From contig KQ965767.1 in assembly GCA_001574975.1 (NCBI GenBank), positions 178,455 through 242,454 of the forward strand: a stretch of 64,000 bases of DNA. Direction: 5' to 3'. Below are positions 9,801-21,146 of the stretch, piece after piece. The position numbers and the translations under genes were made by a program. Numbering within the stretch: the first letter of the stretch is position 1; each line of letters starts with the position of its first letter. The DNA comes from Gonapodya prolifera JEL478. Lineage: Eukaryota > Monoblepharomycota > Monoblepharidomycetes > Monoblepharidales > Gonapodyaceae. Below the pieces are notes generated by a model. It ran no database searches, had not been told where the DNA came from, and was given only the letters and a program-made list of their open reading frames with translations.

Positions 9801-12800
9801 TCAAACGCTCACACTCCCCTCCCTGAAATCCGTCTCGCCGATCCACACATCAAGCACTCCCGCCTCGCCCCTCCCGGCGGCGTCCACGGCCTCTTCCAGC
9901 ACCTTGTCCAGCTCTCCGTTGATTTTCACTGTCCACCCGCGTCCGCCCATTGCTCGACCCGCCGCGGCGTAATCTGCAGTGCGAGAGAGAATGCAGGCGG
10001 TGGGGCGGCCGAGCATGTGGACTTGCTCGCGGGCGATTTGGCTGGGTGATTATGCGAGGGGTCATAAGTATTAATGAGACATTCCAACGGTGGGAGTACT
10101 TACGCCCACTTGGCGTCGTTTCCTATAATTGCCATGATGCCGAGTTTCTAAAGACATGATTACGTTAGTTCTTCACTCCCACCAACCCAACACGCACTTC
10201 CCACCACAAAAACTCACATGTCTCACCCACGTATCCACCTCCGCCTCCGCCCACCCGAAGCTTCCGTCTCCAAACACGACCCACACTGGTCGCTCTGGAT
10301 GGACCACCTTTGCCGCGATCGCAAACCCTGCCCCAACACCGAGCGTCCCGAACGCGCCGGGGTCAAGCCACCCGAGCGGACCCCGTGGGCGCAGAATGTA
10401 CGCGGCGGTGCCGACAAAGTCGCCGCCGTCCGCGACGAGGATGGCGTCGGCGGGGAGGTGTCGGTCGAGGGCGTACAGGACCGAAAGAGGGTTCAGTGTG
10501 CTTGGTGCGGTCGTTGTGAGGGATTTCGTCCTTTGGGGCGACGCAGGTGTAGAAAAAATTTGTACACCTGCACATCTTCGTCCGACCACACACCTATTCT
10601 CCTCCTCCTTCTTCCTCTCAGCCTCCGTCAACTCGCCCACCCACTTCTCATCCTTCTCCCACGCCTTCCCCTTGACGCCTTTCGCCAGCGCCTCCACAAA
10701 GTCTCCCGGATCGCCCAAGATAGCCACCTCGGGAGTCCAGAACAGTCCGGCGTTGAGGCGCAGAGAAGATGGGTTGGCGTTGCACGCGATGATCTTAGCC
10801 TTACGGCTCAGGACTCGCCCGTAGTCGAGCCGGAAGTCTGGTGTGATGCCTGGAATTGTGGGGCGGCGTCTCATTGTCACCTGTCAGACTCCAATGAGCA
10901 CCGTCGCTCACCTGCTAGCACGATAACATCTGCCGTCTTCAGCGCCTGTTTCCTTACCTGCCTTAGCTGACACCCGCCTCCGTCAACACCGAGCAATCCT
11001 CTGCTCATCCCAGCCAAAAACACTGGCACGCCCAAGCTTCTCACCGCATCTGCCACCCTCCTCGCCGCTTCTGGGCCCCGGGCGACGCATTGGGATCCCA
11101 TGAGAAGCACGGGGCGGCGGGAAGAAAGGAGCACATTTAACGCTCGTGAGGTAGGTCGTTGCGAAAAAGGTGTGCGTGGCACGGGGAGGGGCACCAACGT
11201 GTGCATGGGCACCAGGGGGGACTCCCCCGCTGGCGTTGGTTGGCGGTACCCAAACCCTTCAAACGCGTCCGCGAAGACGAACCGCACGTATGCGGCCAGG
11301 AGCGACTCGACAAGCGCTGCACCGATACCCTTTCCTGGCCCGCCTCCGCCACTTGCGCCGACGTTTTTCGCGACGAGGGAGATGGGATACAGTGTGTCGA
11401 TGGGAAGTTCGACGTATACTGGGCCCATGGGTGGTGTGAGTGCGTGTTGGATGGCGGTGAGGAGCGTGGGGGGAATTGAGCGCACACGGGTGGCGGTGTG
11501 TGTGGATTTGCAGAGAGGCTGGGAAGAAAGTGGTGAGCGTGGGGACGAGGCGGGGAAGACGGGTGTGTAGCACCAACTTTCATAACCGCAAGTTGATCAA
11601 TATCTTGCAACGCCCCTCGACCTTTGAGGAGGGTGGCGGCGGCACCAGAGATGACAAGCACAGGGGATTCCGCCTGATTATCCACCAGTTTATGAAAAGT
11701 GAGATGATGGCAAAGCGATCAATCTTGGGCGAGGAGAAACAAACCATTTGGGCATTCTTTACGGCGGTTATGGTGTTGGTAAGGCCTGGTAAATAGGTTG
11801 TGTACACTCGATCACTTGAAACCGCTCAAGCCCAAAGCTCCTCATGCGACTCACCTGGCCCTGCCGTAACAACAGCCACTCCAACTCCTCCCGTCAATCT
11901 CGCATATCCGTCTGCGGCGAACACGGCTGTTGCCTCATCCCTCACGTCGACCACACGAATACCAATCTCCTCGGCGGCGACAAGCACGGGAGCGACATGA
12001 CCGCCAGCCAGGGTAAATATGGCTTTGACGTTGTGAGCGCGAAGGGCATGCGCGGCAAGGTGGCCTCCGTGGAGTGGGGAGTGGTGGTCGACCTTGTAAG
12101 TATTTGGACCAGTTGATGGTAAACTCTGTCTTTGCGGACAGGACAGACGCTCATCCTCGGAGAGAAACTCACCTTGCCTGTAATAAGGCGGTGTATTTCC
12201 ATTCCCGAGATGAAGTGCTTCCAGAGACGGTAGGCGGCGAGCGTTGCTGCGACATGGAAGACCGTTCGGTTGGGGACGGCGTCGGAGAGAAAGCGTGGGA
12301 GGAGGCGGAGAAAGCCAAGAAAAGCGAGGATCGGGTAGTGAATGGGCTGGGACCGGGGGAGGAGTGAGTTAACTGGTGGTTAGTTTTCTCAGTTTGTGCT
12401 GAAGTCACGGTAGGGAACATACCTTCTCGAGCGCGAGCTCTTTTAACATGGAGAGCGCCATGACGGTGGCGACTTTTGAGGCTCGGAGGGCTTGTTGTCT
12501 TCCACAAAAGCGGTATGATATTCCATTGTGATATTCCCGCGAAGTTTGAAACGTCGCCACGCACCTCAGCTTCTCCCTTGACCCGTTACCTTGTTCAGTC
12601 CCACCAGTAACGTGACCGGCAATCTGTCCTACGCGATCCAAGGACTTGGCAGTGTCTCCCAGGGAAGGTTGTGCGACAAATACGTTTGCGGGATTCGGTC
12701 GTGTCGAAGCCGCCGAAACCGTCCTAGACTCCGAATTTGACGGTGATAAGACTTGCGGTGTGATGATGGAATGGTGAGATGCCGGCTCAACCACAGTCTC

Positions 12801-12959
12801 TTTCTCCTCGTGTTGAATGTCGGAATCGTCGGCTTGATCCGAATGGACCGCGTCTCGGACGTGAAAAGACTCCAACGGTGGCGACTGATTGGTCTCGTTC
12901 GATTCCTCGTACGAGTCCTCGTCGATGGGGTCAATATCGTCGTCCAGATCTCCACCCAT
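9801..12959 (-). CDS. ThDP-dependent 2-hydroxyacyl-CoA lyase 2 / acetolactate synthase-like protein (ILVBL type)
   Basis: Nine exons on the minus strand with consistent phases: 12423-12959, 12173-12346, 11855-12092, 11745-11785, 11578-11673, 10912-11518, 10218-10849, 10104-10147, 9801-10041; 869 residues from the first ATG. Family marks in order: [40 protein letters not shown] with the catalytic Glu, [65 protein letters not shown], and the ThDP/Mg motif [15 protein letters not shown]...GNDAKW. The end [13 protein letters not shown] mirrors human ILVBL (HACL2), an ER enzyme that cleaves 2-hydroxyacyl-CoA in alpha-oxidation. A hydrophobic stretch ([12 protein letters not shown]) precedes the enzyme, as in ILVBL. 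The acidic first ~165 residues are unlike the family; a start at 12461 (MALSMLKEL) would give 703 residues, close to normal. Substrate is inferred. Confidence 0.88.
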
Positions 12960-13694
12960 GACTCAGACCGGCTTTCAACCGTCGGTTCGTCACAAAGATC
13001 ACAAATGTGGAAGCCCGGCTAAAAAGAAGGCTTCCGTAGTTTACATGAGCTATTTCCATTGAATACAAAAAGCTCGAATGCCGGGTTCAATAGTTCGAGA
13101 TGCAATTCTGATGTAGGTATTCAAGGATGTTTTAAACCCGCCCAGTCTGACGTCTCGCAGCAGAACAGTTGGAGAGAATGGAACCGAGTTGGGTGGGGCA
13201 GTGGTGATGTCGTGCACGTGCGAGGGTGTCAGTGTAGTGAGACATTCATGGCAGTGCATCACAAGATTACGTAACCACTAAAGGTCCTCCACTGACCGAA
13301 TGAACCTTCGAATAGTTTCAGTCCTTATATTTTGATCATAGAATAACGCTCCCTCTTAGTTCCACTCGCAGGAAATAGAGCTAGCTAATTTGAGTTCACT
13401 GAGCACGTTTTCCTGTCAAATAGCAACAATAATACAAACCATTTTGTTTGTTGAAAGAACGTACAAATCCATGGCACGAGCTTTGAGTCTCGAGGCTGCG
13501 CAATGCCATCCCCAAAGCACATGTGCGAAGGTACGGCGAAGGCGGGCAGGAGAGACAGGGAGAACAGGATGTCGGAGGCGACGAAGGGGAAGAAAAGGTG
13601 TGATGTGAGCGCAATCGGGAGGTCGAGAGGAAGCCGATCCTGTGATATGGTGCGCTTCTTCTCATTGCTCCACCATTCGTAGCTATCTTTTCCT
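12960..13694. other. Intergenic stretch before the tandem units
   Basis: This holds the promoter region of the ILVBL-like gene. Small frames at 13050-13274 overlap on both strands and have no motif. Nothing firm is seen. Confidence 0.45.
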
Positions 13695-13986
13695 CCCTTC
13701 GGCTGAGCGCGGGACGAAGTATCGTTGACGCATCTAGAATTACACATCTAAATTATAGCCTGATCACTGATCAGAACCAACTCGGGCGGAGGAGGATTTT
13801 GAGTTCGAGAGTCGGGGCGTATTCGTGAACAGAATGACACGATGGTTAATGTAATCCCTTCTCTCATACACGAGTAAAGCTCAGCCAGTAATGTTATAAG
13901 AGCTCAAGGGGGAAAGATATTAACGACTTGTCATGGCTTTGGATTAGGTCTATTTCCGTGGCAGCCCTCTGCCTTTTCACATCCTA

Positions 13987-14288
13987 TTAGGCCAGAGAAC
14001 AAGAGAACATTGGAAGCGTTGTTAGAAACAGAAACACCCTGCGACGGCACTTGGCGGACGAACCTCTAGTTGGGGTGCCCTGTGAACGCGGTTTAGAGTG
14101 AGGTAAGAGACGAGTGTCGCAACACGCAGGGGAAGAGCGCCTCAACTTACTTGGCCATTCGCGGCACATGACTGGCCTGGTGGGCACGTTGGGCGGTCGG
14201 CCGCTCCAAAATCTCGTCCTTCAATGGGTACGGCGCCCACAAGAGCTGCGAAGATCGCAAGGAGAAGCAGGAATGCAAGAAGGCGCAT
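13987..14288 (-). CDS. Small secreted cysteine-containing protein, copy 1
   Basis: Two exons, 14151-14288 and 13987-14079, give 76 residues. The first exon starts with a clear signal peptide (MRLLAFLLLLAIFAALVGA), then VPIEGRDFGAADRPTCPPGQ and a short Cys-containing tail. The donor is GTAAGT and the acceptor TTCACAG. The second exon encodes a basic GTPTRGSSAKCRRRV segment and a short hydrophobic end. The upstream sequence is shared with copies 2 and 3. No family is recognised. A small, cysteine-bearing, rapidly changing secreted protein in tandem copies is effector-like in form, but function is unknown. Confidence 0.65.
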
Positions 14289-14719
14289 TGCTATCCGTCG
14301 GCTATCCAGTCGTGTTCAGCTTGTTGAAAGTCAGCCCCTTTTAAGCGCCGTTCGGTCTTAGGTACAACTACCCTTTCAGCCACTTTACAAAGGACCGATA
14401 GAAAACGATGTCCCTTCGCACCGCCTGCGCACACGAAACACGACAGGGCGGTTGACCTGGGAACCTCATTGCGAAACGCATCACGCTGAGGCTCGGATGT
14501 AAGCTGTGCCTCGTGCGAGAACTCGCTTCTTTTCTCCTCTGTCCTCACGGTGAGCTATTTGTGGCACACAACTGCTAACAACCGCACTCTTGTCCGCACC
14601 ACTGCTAATCCAGAGGCCGGGGGAAATCAGACAAATCTCAGCATAGATGTATACAACTAACAAAACTCTATGTGCGGTGAGGTGTGGGACTCGGGTGTGG
14701 CGCCTCTCGCCACGCCGGC

Positions 14720-15026
14720 AGGTGGGAAGGGAAGGACGGATATCGCCATTGGAAGCCACGAAGGCAGCACCGGACTTGCTCTCACAGGTTTGCAAGAGAG
14801 GATAGACAAGCACGCGGCGTACTCTTGCAGGTCGGTGAAGGTCATTCAATTTCAAGCAATCCGTTCAGCTGTTCTGGCAGAGATCACCATCCAGCTTAGG
14901 AATCTCAGCTCCTCATATTCTTCAGCTCAAGCGCCAACACGCCCTCGTCGTCACTCCATCGCGGTCCGTCAAGCTACAAGGACGGTGCTCTTCAATGCTC
15001 CATTTATTCGTCCTCCGGCCAGCTGA
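14720..15026 (+). other. Conserved non-assigned block in tandem unit 1
   Basis: About 130 bp here (around 14740-14875) match 16240-16375 in unit 2 at roughly 80 percent. Both include TCTCACAGGTTTGC and GTACTCTTGC. Plus-strand translation of the unit 2 version reads like a helix (EATKGALDFLSQVCERVETN), while unit 1 needs a frame change. It may be the remnant of a second gene in the original unit, or conserved non-coding DNA. Confidence 0.35.
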
Positions 15027-15463
15027 TAAGATATTATTCCTTGGGCTGAGTGGGGGACGAAGTGTTCCTGACGTATAATCTAGAATTTTACATCTAACGC
15101 CGAATGTATTTAGATTTGAGCGACCCGTGTCTTTTCAAAGAATGGAGCTCGAACTATTCGTTGTGATCGTTACTCTAACCCGGAGGGAGCTTTGCCATCT
15201 TGTTTCGGATAAAACAGCCGCCCGCAGGGTTCGCCGAAGAGCTTTGTAAACACTATTTCAATTGAAGGGGAAAGTACAAGGTGTAGCCTGATCAGAGAAA
15301 AAGAAGAGGGTGGGGCCAGTGAGCGTCAGTGAAAGTGCCACGTGTCGGAGGAGGATGTGGAGACGCTCCGACTTGTGTGAACAGAATGGTGCAATGGTTG
15401 ATGCGATTTTCTTCTCTCATACTGCATACACAGGTAGGGCTCAGCCAGTAATGTAAAAAACGC

Positions 15464-15846
15464 TCAAGCACGTAAAGATGGTATCGGCTTGTCATGGGTT
15501 GGGATGAGGTTTTCCATCGCAGTGGGTAGCATGTTGGCAACCTGAGATGCCAGAGTACCAGAGAACATTGAAATAGCTGTAGGTGACACCCTGCGACGCG
15601 ACTTGACAGACGAACCTCTATTTGGTGGGTTCTGTGGAGGTACATAGTGAATGATGAGATAAGAGAGTGGCCCGACACCTGGCCGGGACGAGAGAAAAGA
15701 ACGCTTCAACTCACTGAACCACGCGCGGGACAGCCACCAGCCGGACACACTGGTTGGTCGCCGGCGATATCTTCTCCTTCAATGGGAACTGCGCGCACAA
15801 GACATGCGAAGATCGCGAGGAGAAGTAGGAACGCAAGAAGACGCAT
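15464..15846 (-). CDS. Small secreted protein, copy 2
   Basis: Two exons, 15715-15846 and 15464-15631, give 99 residues. The signal peptide MRLLAFLLLLAIFACLVRA is nearly the same as in copy 1, followed by VPIEGEDIAGDQPVCPAGGC. The second exon (NPPNRGSSVKSRRRVSPTAI and onward) is longer than in copy 1, where the frame ends about 25 codons earlier. The intron has a GTGAGT donor and a CTCCACAG acceptor. The N-terminus and the RGSS-K-RRRV block are conserved between copies while the rest has drifted. Confidence 0.65.
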
Positions 15847-16236
15847 GGCTTTCCAGTCGTGTTTAGGTTGTTCAAAGTTGACCCCTTTTAAGCGCTGCTA
15901 CTACCCTTGCAGCCACTTCGCAATGGCCCGAGAGAAAACCTTTCCTTGGCATACGAAACACGATAGGGTGCCAGAGGTTGCCCTGGAACCTTCCTTGCGA
16001 AACACCACACGGTTTAGATGTAAGTTCTACGCCGTACCTTTGTCGAGAACTCTTTTCTTTGTTTCTTTGCTTTTCATTCAGCTATAAACGCACTTGTGTC
16101 CGTACCACTATCCAAGAGGTGCGGAAAATTTTGCAACGTAGATGTATAATAGCCGAGAAAATTTGATATGCATGAGGAGTACATATGTAGGAGTGGGTGC
16201 AGCTATCGCCACAGGTTAAGGTAGTGTCAGGTGTTG

Positions 16237-16447
16237 ATCTCCATCGATGGATGACGCCATCGAAGCCACGAAGGGAGCACTGGACTTTCTCTCACAGGTT
16301 TGCGAGAGAGTAGAGACCAACACGCGACGTACTCTTGCTCGCCAGTGTAGGTCATTCATTTTCAAGCAATGCGTTTTGTTTATCGACATATACTCAAGCA
16401 CCCACACGCCATCGTGGTCGGCCCACCACGGTCTTTCAAGCTGCTGA
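16237..16447 (+). other. Conserved non-assigned block in tandem unit 2
   Basis: This is the counterpart of the block at 14720-15026. It is open in one plus-strand frame (AIEATKGALDFLSQVCERVE and on, to a stop at 16447) and looks like the end or a fragment of a helical protein. The minus strand is also open here, so coding strand and status are uncertain. No comparable block was found in unit 3. Confidence 0.35.
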
Positions 16448-16941
16448 CCGCGTTTTGGACCTTTCCCTCACCGATTTATTTGCGGCCAAAACGTGAATGT
16501 TGGAGTGTGTTGTAGAAGCGCAAGAGGGAGAGTCAGGACCCTGATCAGATGATAAAGTTCCGTACAACGGAATTTCCTGGACGGAACGTTATAATCATGC
16601 TTCGGATAACGTATCCATTCGCAGGCTTCACAAAATGATGTTTGCTAAGCACGATTCCAATGCAAGGGAACCGGTTGATTCAGGGAAAAGTGCAGCCTGA
16701 TCAGAGCAAAAGAAGAGGGCTGCGCCAGTAAGGGCGATTGAAAGTGGATTTCGAGATGGGCGCGGGGCGGCGGGGTGAACAGAATGACTCGACAGTCAAT
16801 GCAATCTTTTTCTCTCATACATAAGTAACTCTCAGCCAGTCAATGCAAAAAGAGTTCAAGCACGTAAGATAGGATCGGCCTGTCATGGCTTTGGGTTAGA
16901 TTTTTGTTTTCGACCATGGCATTGGTTAAAACGTTCACAAC

Positions 16942-17197
16942 CTAAGATGCCAGATTACCAGAGCGCATTTGAAATGGTTGTAAGACACTCTCGCGACTTC
17001 TACTGGGTGGATACTGTGAAGGTAGTTGACGGGGAGCTAAGGGTCCCCGGAGAGGCGAGCAAGGTGCGCATCAACTTACTTGGCACATGAATCAGGATCC
17101 TGACAAATTGGTACGTTGTAGTAATTTGGATCTCGTCTTTCGATGGGTACGGCGCCGACAACATATGCAAAGGAAGAAGGAATGCAAGAAGACGCAT
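16942..17197 (-). pseudogene. Small secreted protein, copy 3 (frame-shifted)
   Basis: The gene start (MRLLAFLLPLHM) and intron positions match copies 1 and 2: exons 17080-17197 and 16942-17013, donor GTAAGT, acceptor TTCACAG. A short deletion inside the signal-peptide region puts the start out of frame with the rest (VPIERRD...CQDPDSCAK, then YPPSRSRESVLQ). The exon 1 length of 118 nt is not compatible with the frame of the body. It is probably non-functional unless a different start is used. Confidence 0.55.
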
Positions 17198-18120
17198 TGC
17201 TATCCAGTCGTGTTCGGTTTGTTCAAAGTCGATGGCTGTCCTTTTGCCCTTCGGCTCTTAGTGCAAGTATCCCTTCAGCCACTTCAAAATGACATTATGA
17301 CCCGCTAGAAAACTTCGGCCTGATCCCTTCTCCCAAGAAACAAGAAAGGGAAGTTGCCCTGACAGCCTCGACAACCCACCTTGCGTAAAGGCCACACGGT
17401 TTAGAAGTCTAGATGTTTGTGGTACTACGTCGTACGGCATTGAGCTAGCTAATTCGTGGCTCACTGCTAACGAACGCACCCGTGTCCGCACCACCATTAT
17501 TCAAGAGGCGAGGAAGACGTGAAGTGTACACTTGGCAGGGGCCAGGGGGACGCCAATTCAACTTCGCGCCACTGTCCGGCCGGTGTACTCTTGGCGGGAC
17601 ATGCTCGTTACTATTACAAAATGAACTTCGCTTCTATTCTCCCCTCTATCCACTCCGAGCGGTTGTTTGACGTTTGTGTTTAGTGTTGCTTCTGTGGCGC
17701 TTTGATTAGCAATTTGCAGCTGCCGCGACATCACACACACCCATATACAATGAACTATGAGCATACAATGATTAAAACATAAACGGACGTTTTAAAATTA
17801 TCCCAAGTGAATTTAATTTATGGCAGAGGTTGAGGTATTCAGAAGAGTGCTGCTCGCTGCTGCTTAGGTCAGTAATCTGCTCAATTGCCTGTGTATTCCC
17901 AGGAGTGGAGCTCGTAACATTCGCTGTGATTCGCATTCGATAAAGGACGGTTCGGAGGGAAGAAGAAGAATGCATGCATCCGGAGCGTCGCCTCCACATG
18001 TTCTTTAAGACTGTAAAAGAACGGCATTGGTAAATATATTCTTCATAAATTGAATAAGCTTGACTTCGAAGTCAAATGCTATCAGTACAACCCGAGATCA
18101 CACTACATAACTGCTGAATT
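17198..18120. other. Rest of tandem unit 3 and spacer, no gene seen
   Basis: 17200-17470 is the shared upstream region of the secreted-peptide genes. Around 17900-17960 a GGAGCTCGTAACATTCGCTG stretch matches 15146-15165 of unit 2 loosely. The remainder to 18120 is AT-rich and is the likely promoter of the SH3 gene. Confidence 0.4.
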
Positions 18121-20784
18121 ATGTCCGACAGCGGACGACACGCCAGCAGTGGGATCACCAGCAACCAGTCTCTAGGAAGAGCCAGTCTCGAGGTTTGGCC
18201 GAAATCGCTCTGGAGATGCGTGATAAACGCTCACTTGTTTGCTTGGACGCCGTCTGCAACACCCACCCATCTCGAGGCGACTCCACCGCATTCTACTGCC
18301 AATCGCGTGTACACCGACGATGACTTCGTGAAAAGTCCTCCACCGCGCTCTCGTTCTGCGTCCCCACGACCCCCATCCGTGGAGACCCCCGATCCGCAGC
18401 CTCCGGTCGTCTCAGGCCCGCCAATCACGGCCAGTTTCGATCCTGTGGGTCACAGGTTTACCGCTCAAGTCGCGCACGAGCCGAAATTGCAGGATGGTGA
18501 GCTCTTCGGAGGTATCGATTACTTGAGTTACATCCGACCTGAATCGACCTCTCCAGAACTCCCGGTCGCAGTTGGCGATATTGTCGAGGTCCACACAAAC
18601 TACGGAGATGGATGGGGTCTTGTGAGCAACCACACTTCTCGAGCCACTGCAGGTGAGTTGCTCAATCAGTAGCTTTCCCCAGTTGCTTCTCGATGACTCA
18701 TGTACCCTACCCTTCAGTCATGCCCTTCTCTGTCCTTGGCCCAGCCTACGCCTCCGCTATCCACCGCACCCCTGACTCCGCTCCGCCTCCGTACTCCCTC
18801 CTTCCCCCCGACCCATTCGAAAACCGCTCTTGTAGTCCTGCACCAACAAGCACTTCCCCAGCCCCCCGCGGACTCTCCTCGTTCACCGACTTTCTCCATA
18901 TTACCGACGCGACTTCAGCCGACCCAACTCGCCCTGGCTTGCGCACAGTGAACCTTGTGTTCCACGAGGCGGGGGATGAGGCGTGCATGGGAATATTGGC
19001 GGGCGACGCGTTTGAGGAGCAGAAATGGGGTTACGGCGTTGGTAGATCAGACGACTCCATGCTCTATATGCAGTGAGTTATCCTCGGCAACTACCCCTCG
19101 GTCGGGTTTGCCTGGTACACCCGGTCTACCAATCTGTTGACTCCACCGCAGATATGTGCCCCGCCTTCCCCTCAAACAAAGCCTTCAAGCAAAAGTCCCA
19201 GGTTTTGCCAAGGTCCCCGTTTTCCAGATTGTAAGCCTTCGCCATCTCGCATTTCCTTGCTCCCCGTGTTGAATCATTTCCACTCCGCGCAACTCCCCAA
19301 AAAGCACTTCCTCTTCTCCACTCCAGCACTCTACGAACACGCCAAAACTCTTTTTCCGAAATCTGCTGTCAACCTCCACGCTGAAACTGTGCGAAAGAAG
19401 TTCATCGACCGTGTGTGCAAAACGGGCAACGCGAGAGTTGCCTTTGTGGATGTGGGCGGATGTGAGCTTTCGCGCTTTGTTCTCTCCCTCGCCTTCTACG
19501 AGCTCATGCTCTCTCGATCCAATCCATGGCGACAGTCCCCGCGCATCACCTCATCTTCCTCTTCCGCTCGACACAAACTCCCACCTCATCCACCCTCCCC
19601 ACTGTCCCCGTACCCCCCAAATACACATCTTCCTTCTCACCTCCGCAAACCAACTCCACACCCACATTCACACTCCCGCAGCCACCAGCACCACCGGGTC
19701 TCACCCCCCTCGACGACCAGACGCGCACGCGATGGGCCGTCCAAGTCGGGGCCGTGTTCAGGGGCGTGTTGGAGCAGGCGAAAGCGAACACGGCCCTGCC
19801 ACAGCCGGTTGCGCACCAGGTTCTTGTTGGTGCTGGAGGCGGAATCCCGCAGCAGGTCGTCGTGCAGCAGCAGCCGCAGGTCATCGTCGTCCAGCAGCAG
19901 CAGCAGCGAGTGGACCCGTATAGCCGTTCCGGCTACATCGTGCCGTACTATGGATACGGGTATGGCAGGTACGATCCAGGAGCGATTGGTGGGTGGTTGC
20001 TTTCTTCCGTTGACTTGAGACGATGAGAATAATGCCGCCAATCTGGATGTTGTCTCGCAGCCCTAATGAACACCCTCTGGTCGCCCTACTACGGCCACGG
20101 ATACGGGTACGGTTGGGTCGGAGGCTGGCACGGGGATTAGTAAGTGTCCCTGTCACAATGCCGGCGCCTCGAGGTACCGAACTCAATCGATCACATCCGC
20201 AGCGGGTACTGGGACAGACCTGGGTACTTTGGTCCCGGCGACGTGTCTTTCGGAAGTGGAAGATATGCGGGCGATTGGGGTGACTGGGGTGTGAGTTGAA
20301 TTGCTTTATGGGGTACAGGAGGGCAGTTGTTGACGAAGTGGATTTGTGCGTGGTGTAGGATGGCGGTGGGAGGTTCGGAGGGTTTGGAAACCATGGGGTG
20401 AGTTGAACGCGACCGTTTCCAGTGTACTGTGAAGAGAATACTTATCGCTCCAACCCTTGCCTCCGACTCTAGTCGAACCACGGCCCTGGCGACTTTGGAC
20501 CGACACCAAACTCAGGCGACTTTGGATCCACCCAACCATCAGGCGGGGGCAGCATGTGGAGCGGGTTCGACTTTGGGGGTGGGGGTGGGTCGTCCTCGGT
20601 CGACACCGGCGGTGGTGGCGGGTTTGATTTCGGGGGCGGGGGCGGCGGGGGCGACTTTGGGAGCAGCAGCGGAGGAGGAGGAGGAGGGTTTGATTTCGGT
20701 GGTGGTGGTGGTGGTGGAGGAGGGGATACGGGAGGGTCGTCGGGGGGAGGGTTTGATTTTGGGGGAGGGAATACGGATAATTGA
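18121..20784 (+). CDS. SH3-domain protein with long glycine-rich FDFGGG tail
   Basis: Nine exons with consistent phases: 18121-18652, 18718-19072, 19152-19230, 19305-19461, 19536-19988, 20061-20139, 20203-20290, 20359-20397, 20473-20784; 697 residues. Around residues 110-190 an SH3-like fold is suggested: RFTAQVAHEPKLQDGE, then VAVGDIVEVHTNYGDGWGLV with the DGWG tryptophan, then a strand after the first splice. The middle includes KTLFPKSAVNLHAETVRKKF and a hydrophobic HHLIFLF. Next come Pro- and Gln-rich stretches and Tyr/Gly segments (YYGYGYGRYDPG, YYGHGYGYGW). The last ~100 residues are Gly tracts punctuated by FDFGG and DFG. SH3 domains bind proline-rich peptides; the Gly/Phe/Tyr-rich tail resembles low-complexity segments that self-associate. 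No specific orthologue is recognised. Confidence 0.75.
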
Positions 20785-20825
20785 GGAAAGAGGAGTGGTG
20801 GTAATGGTGGTTGTTACTTACAATT

Positions 20826-21089
20826 TTAAGGACTTCTTAATATTATCTTTTTATTACGACTCGCCACGGCGGTGTCCCAGTCGTCAAAGACGTGATCATT
20901 GCGCCTTGCTATACTCGCTCCACTGGTAGCCAACGAAAACGCTGACTGAAACACGGCCGACGGCGCCGCTCTGCTGATGAGGGTAAGGGCGACTGTTGGA
21001 GCGTTCGTGACGAAGAGCAGCTGGCGGGTGTGGGAAACGACGGTCCGTTTACCGTGCGGAAGGACGGAGGGGAGGCTGAAGGTGTACAA
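20826..21089 (-). CDS. Possible C-terminal exon(s) of the CBM21 gene, or a separate small frame
   Basis: An 87-codon minus-strand frame with a balanced composition (LFVTNAPTVALTLISRAAPS) and an acidic/aromatic end. It lies downstream of and on the same strand as the CBM21 gene, and could be its last exon. No clear splice pair was established, and it converges on the SH3 gene's 3' end with about 40 bp between. Confidence 0.3.
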   Translation of the reverse strand: MYTFSLPSVLPHGKRTVVSHTRQLLFVTNAPTVALTLISRAAPSAVFQSAFSLATSGASIARRNDHVFDDWDTAVASRNKKIILRSP

Positions 21090-21146
21090 GAGCCTTGGAC
21101 TTAGATATGTGCTTGGATTGTGACGAAAATTGGCACCGTCGAAAAC

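Larger units (their letters stand above)
13695..18000. repeat. Three tandem ~1.45-kb units carrying small secreted-peptide genes
   Basis: Units start near 13695, 15040 and 16550. Shared landmarks recur in the same order: a GCTGAG-GGGACGAAGT and TCTAGAATT block (units 1 and 2), GCCTGATCA (13757, 15287, 16698), GAACAGAATG (about 13830, 15380, 16780), CTCAGCCAGT (about 13880, 15430, 16835), the two-exon peptide gene, then a shared promoter stretch (CCCTTTCAGCCACTT in unit 1, near-identical in 2 and 3). Identity is far from complete, so the duplications are not recent. Exact edges are estimates. Confidence 0.7.

Noticed and set aside
10218-10970. A 250-codon plus-strand frame
   Set aside because: It is the antisense shadow of the seventh ILVBL exon, whose minus-strand motifs and splice phases are unambiguous.
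13695-18000. The 1.45-kb direct repeats as an LTR-type element
   Set aside because: There are three units in head-to-tail order, no gag or pol sequence, no primer-binding site or purine tract, and each contains the same host-like two-exon gene.
20554-20784. The glycine-rich frame as a stand-alone glycine-rich protein gene
   Set aside because: It is the last exon of the SH3 gene, joined in phase by good splice sites.
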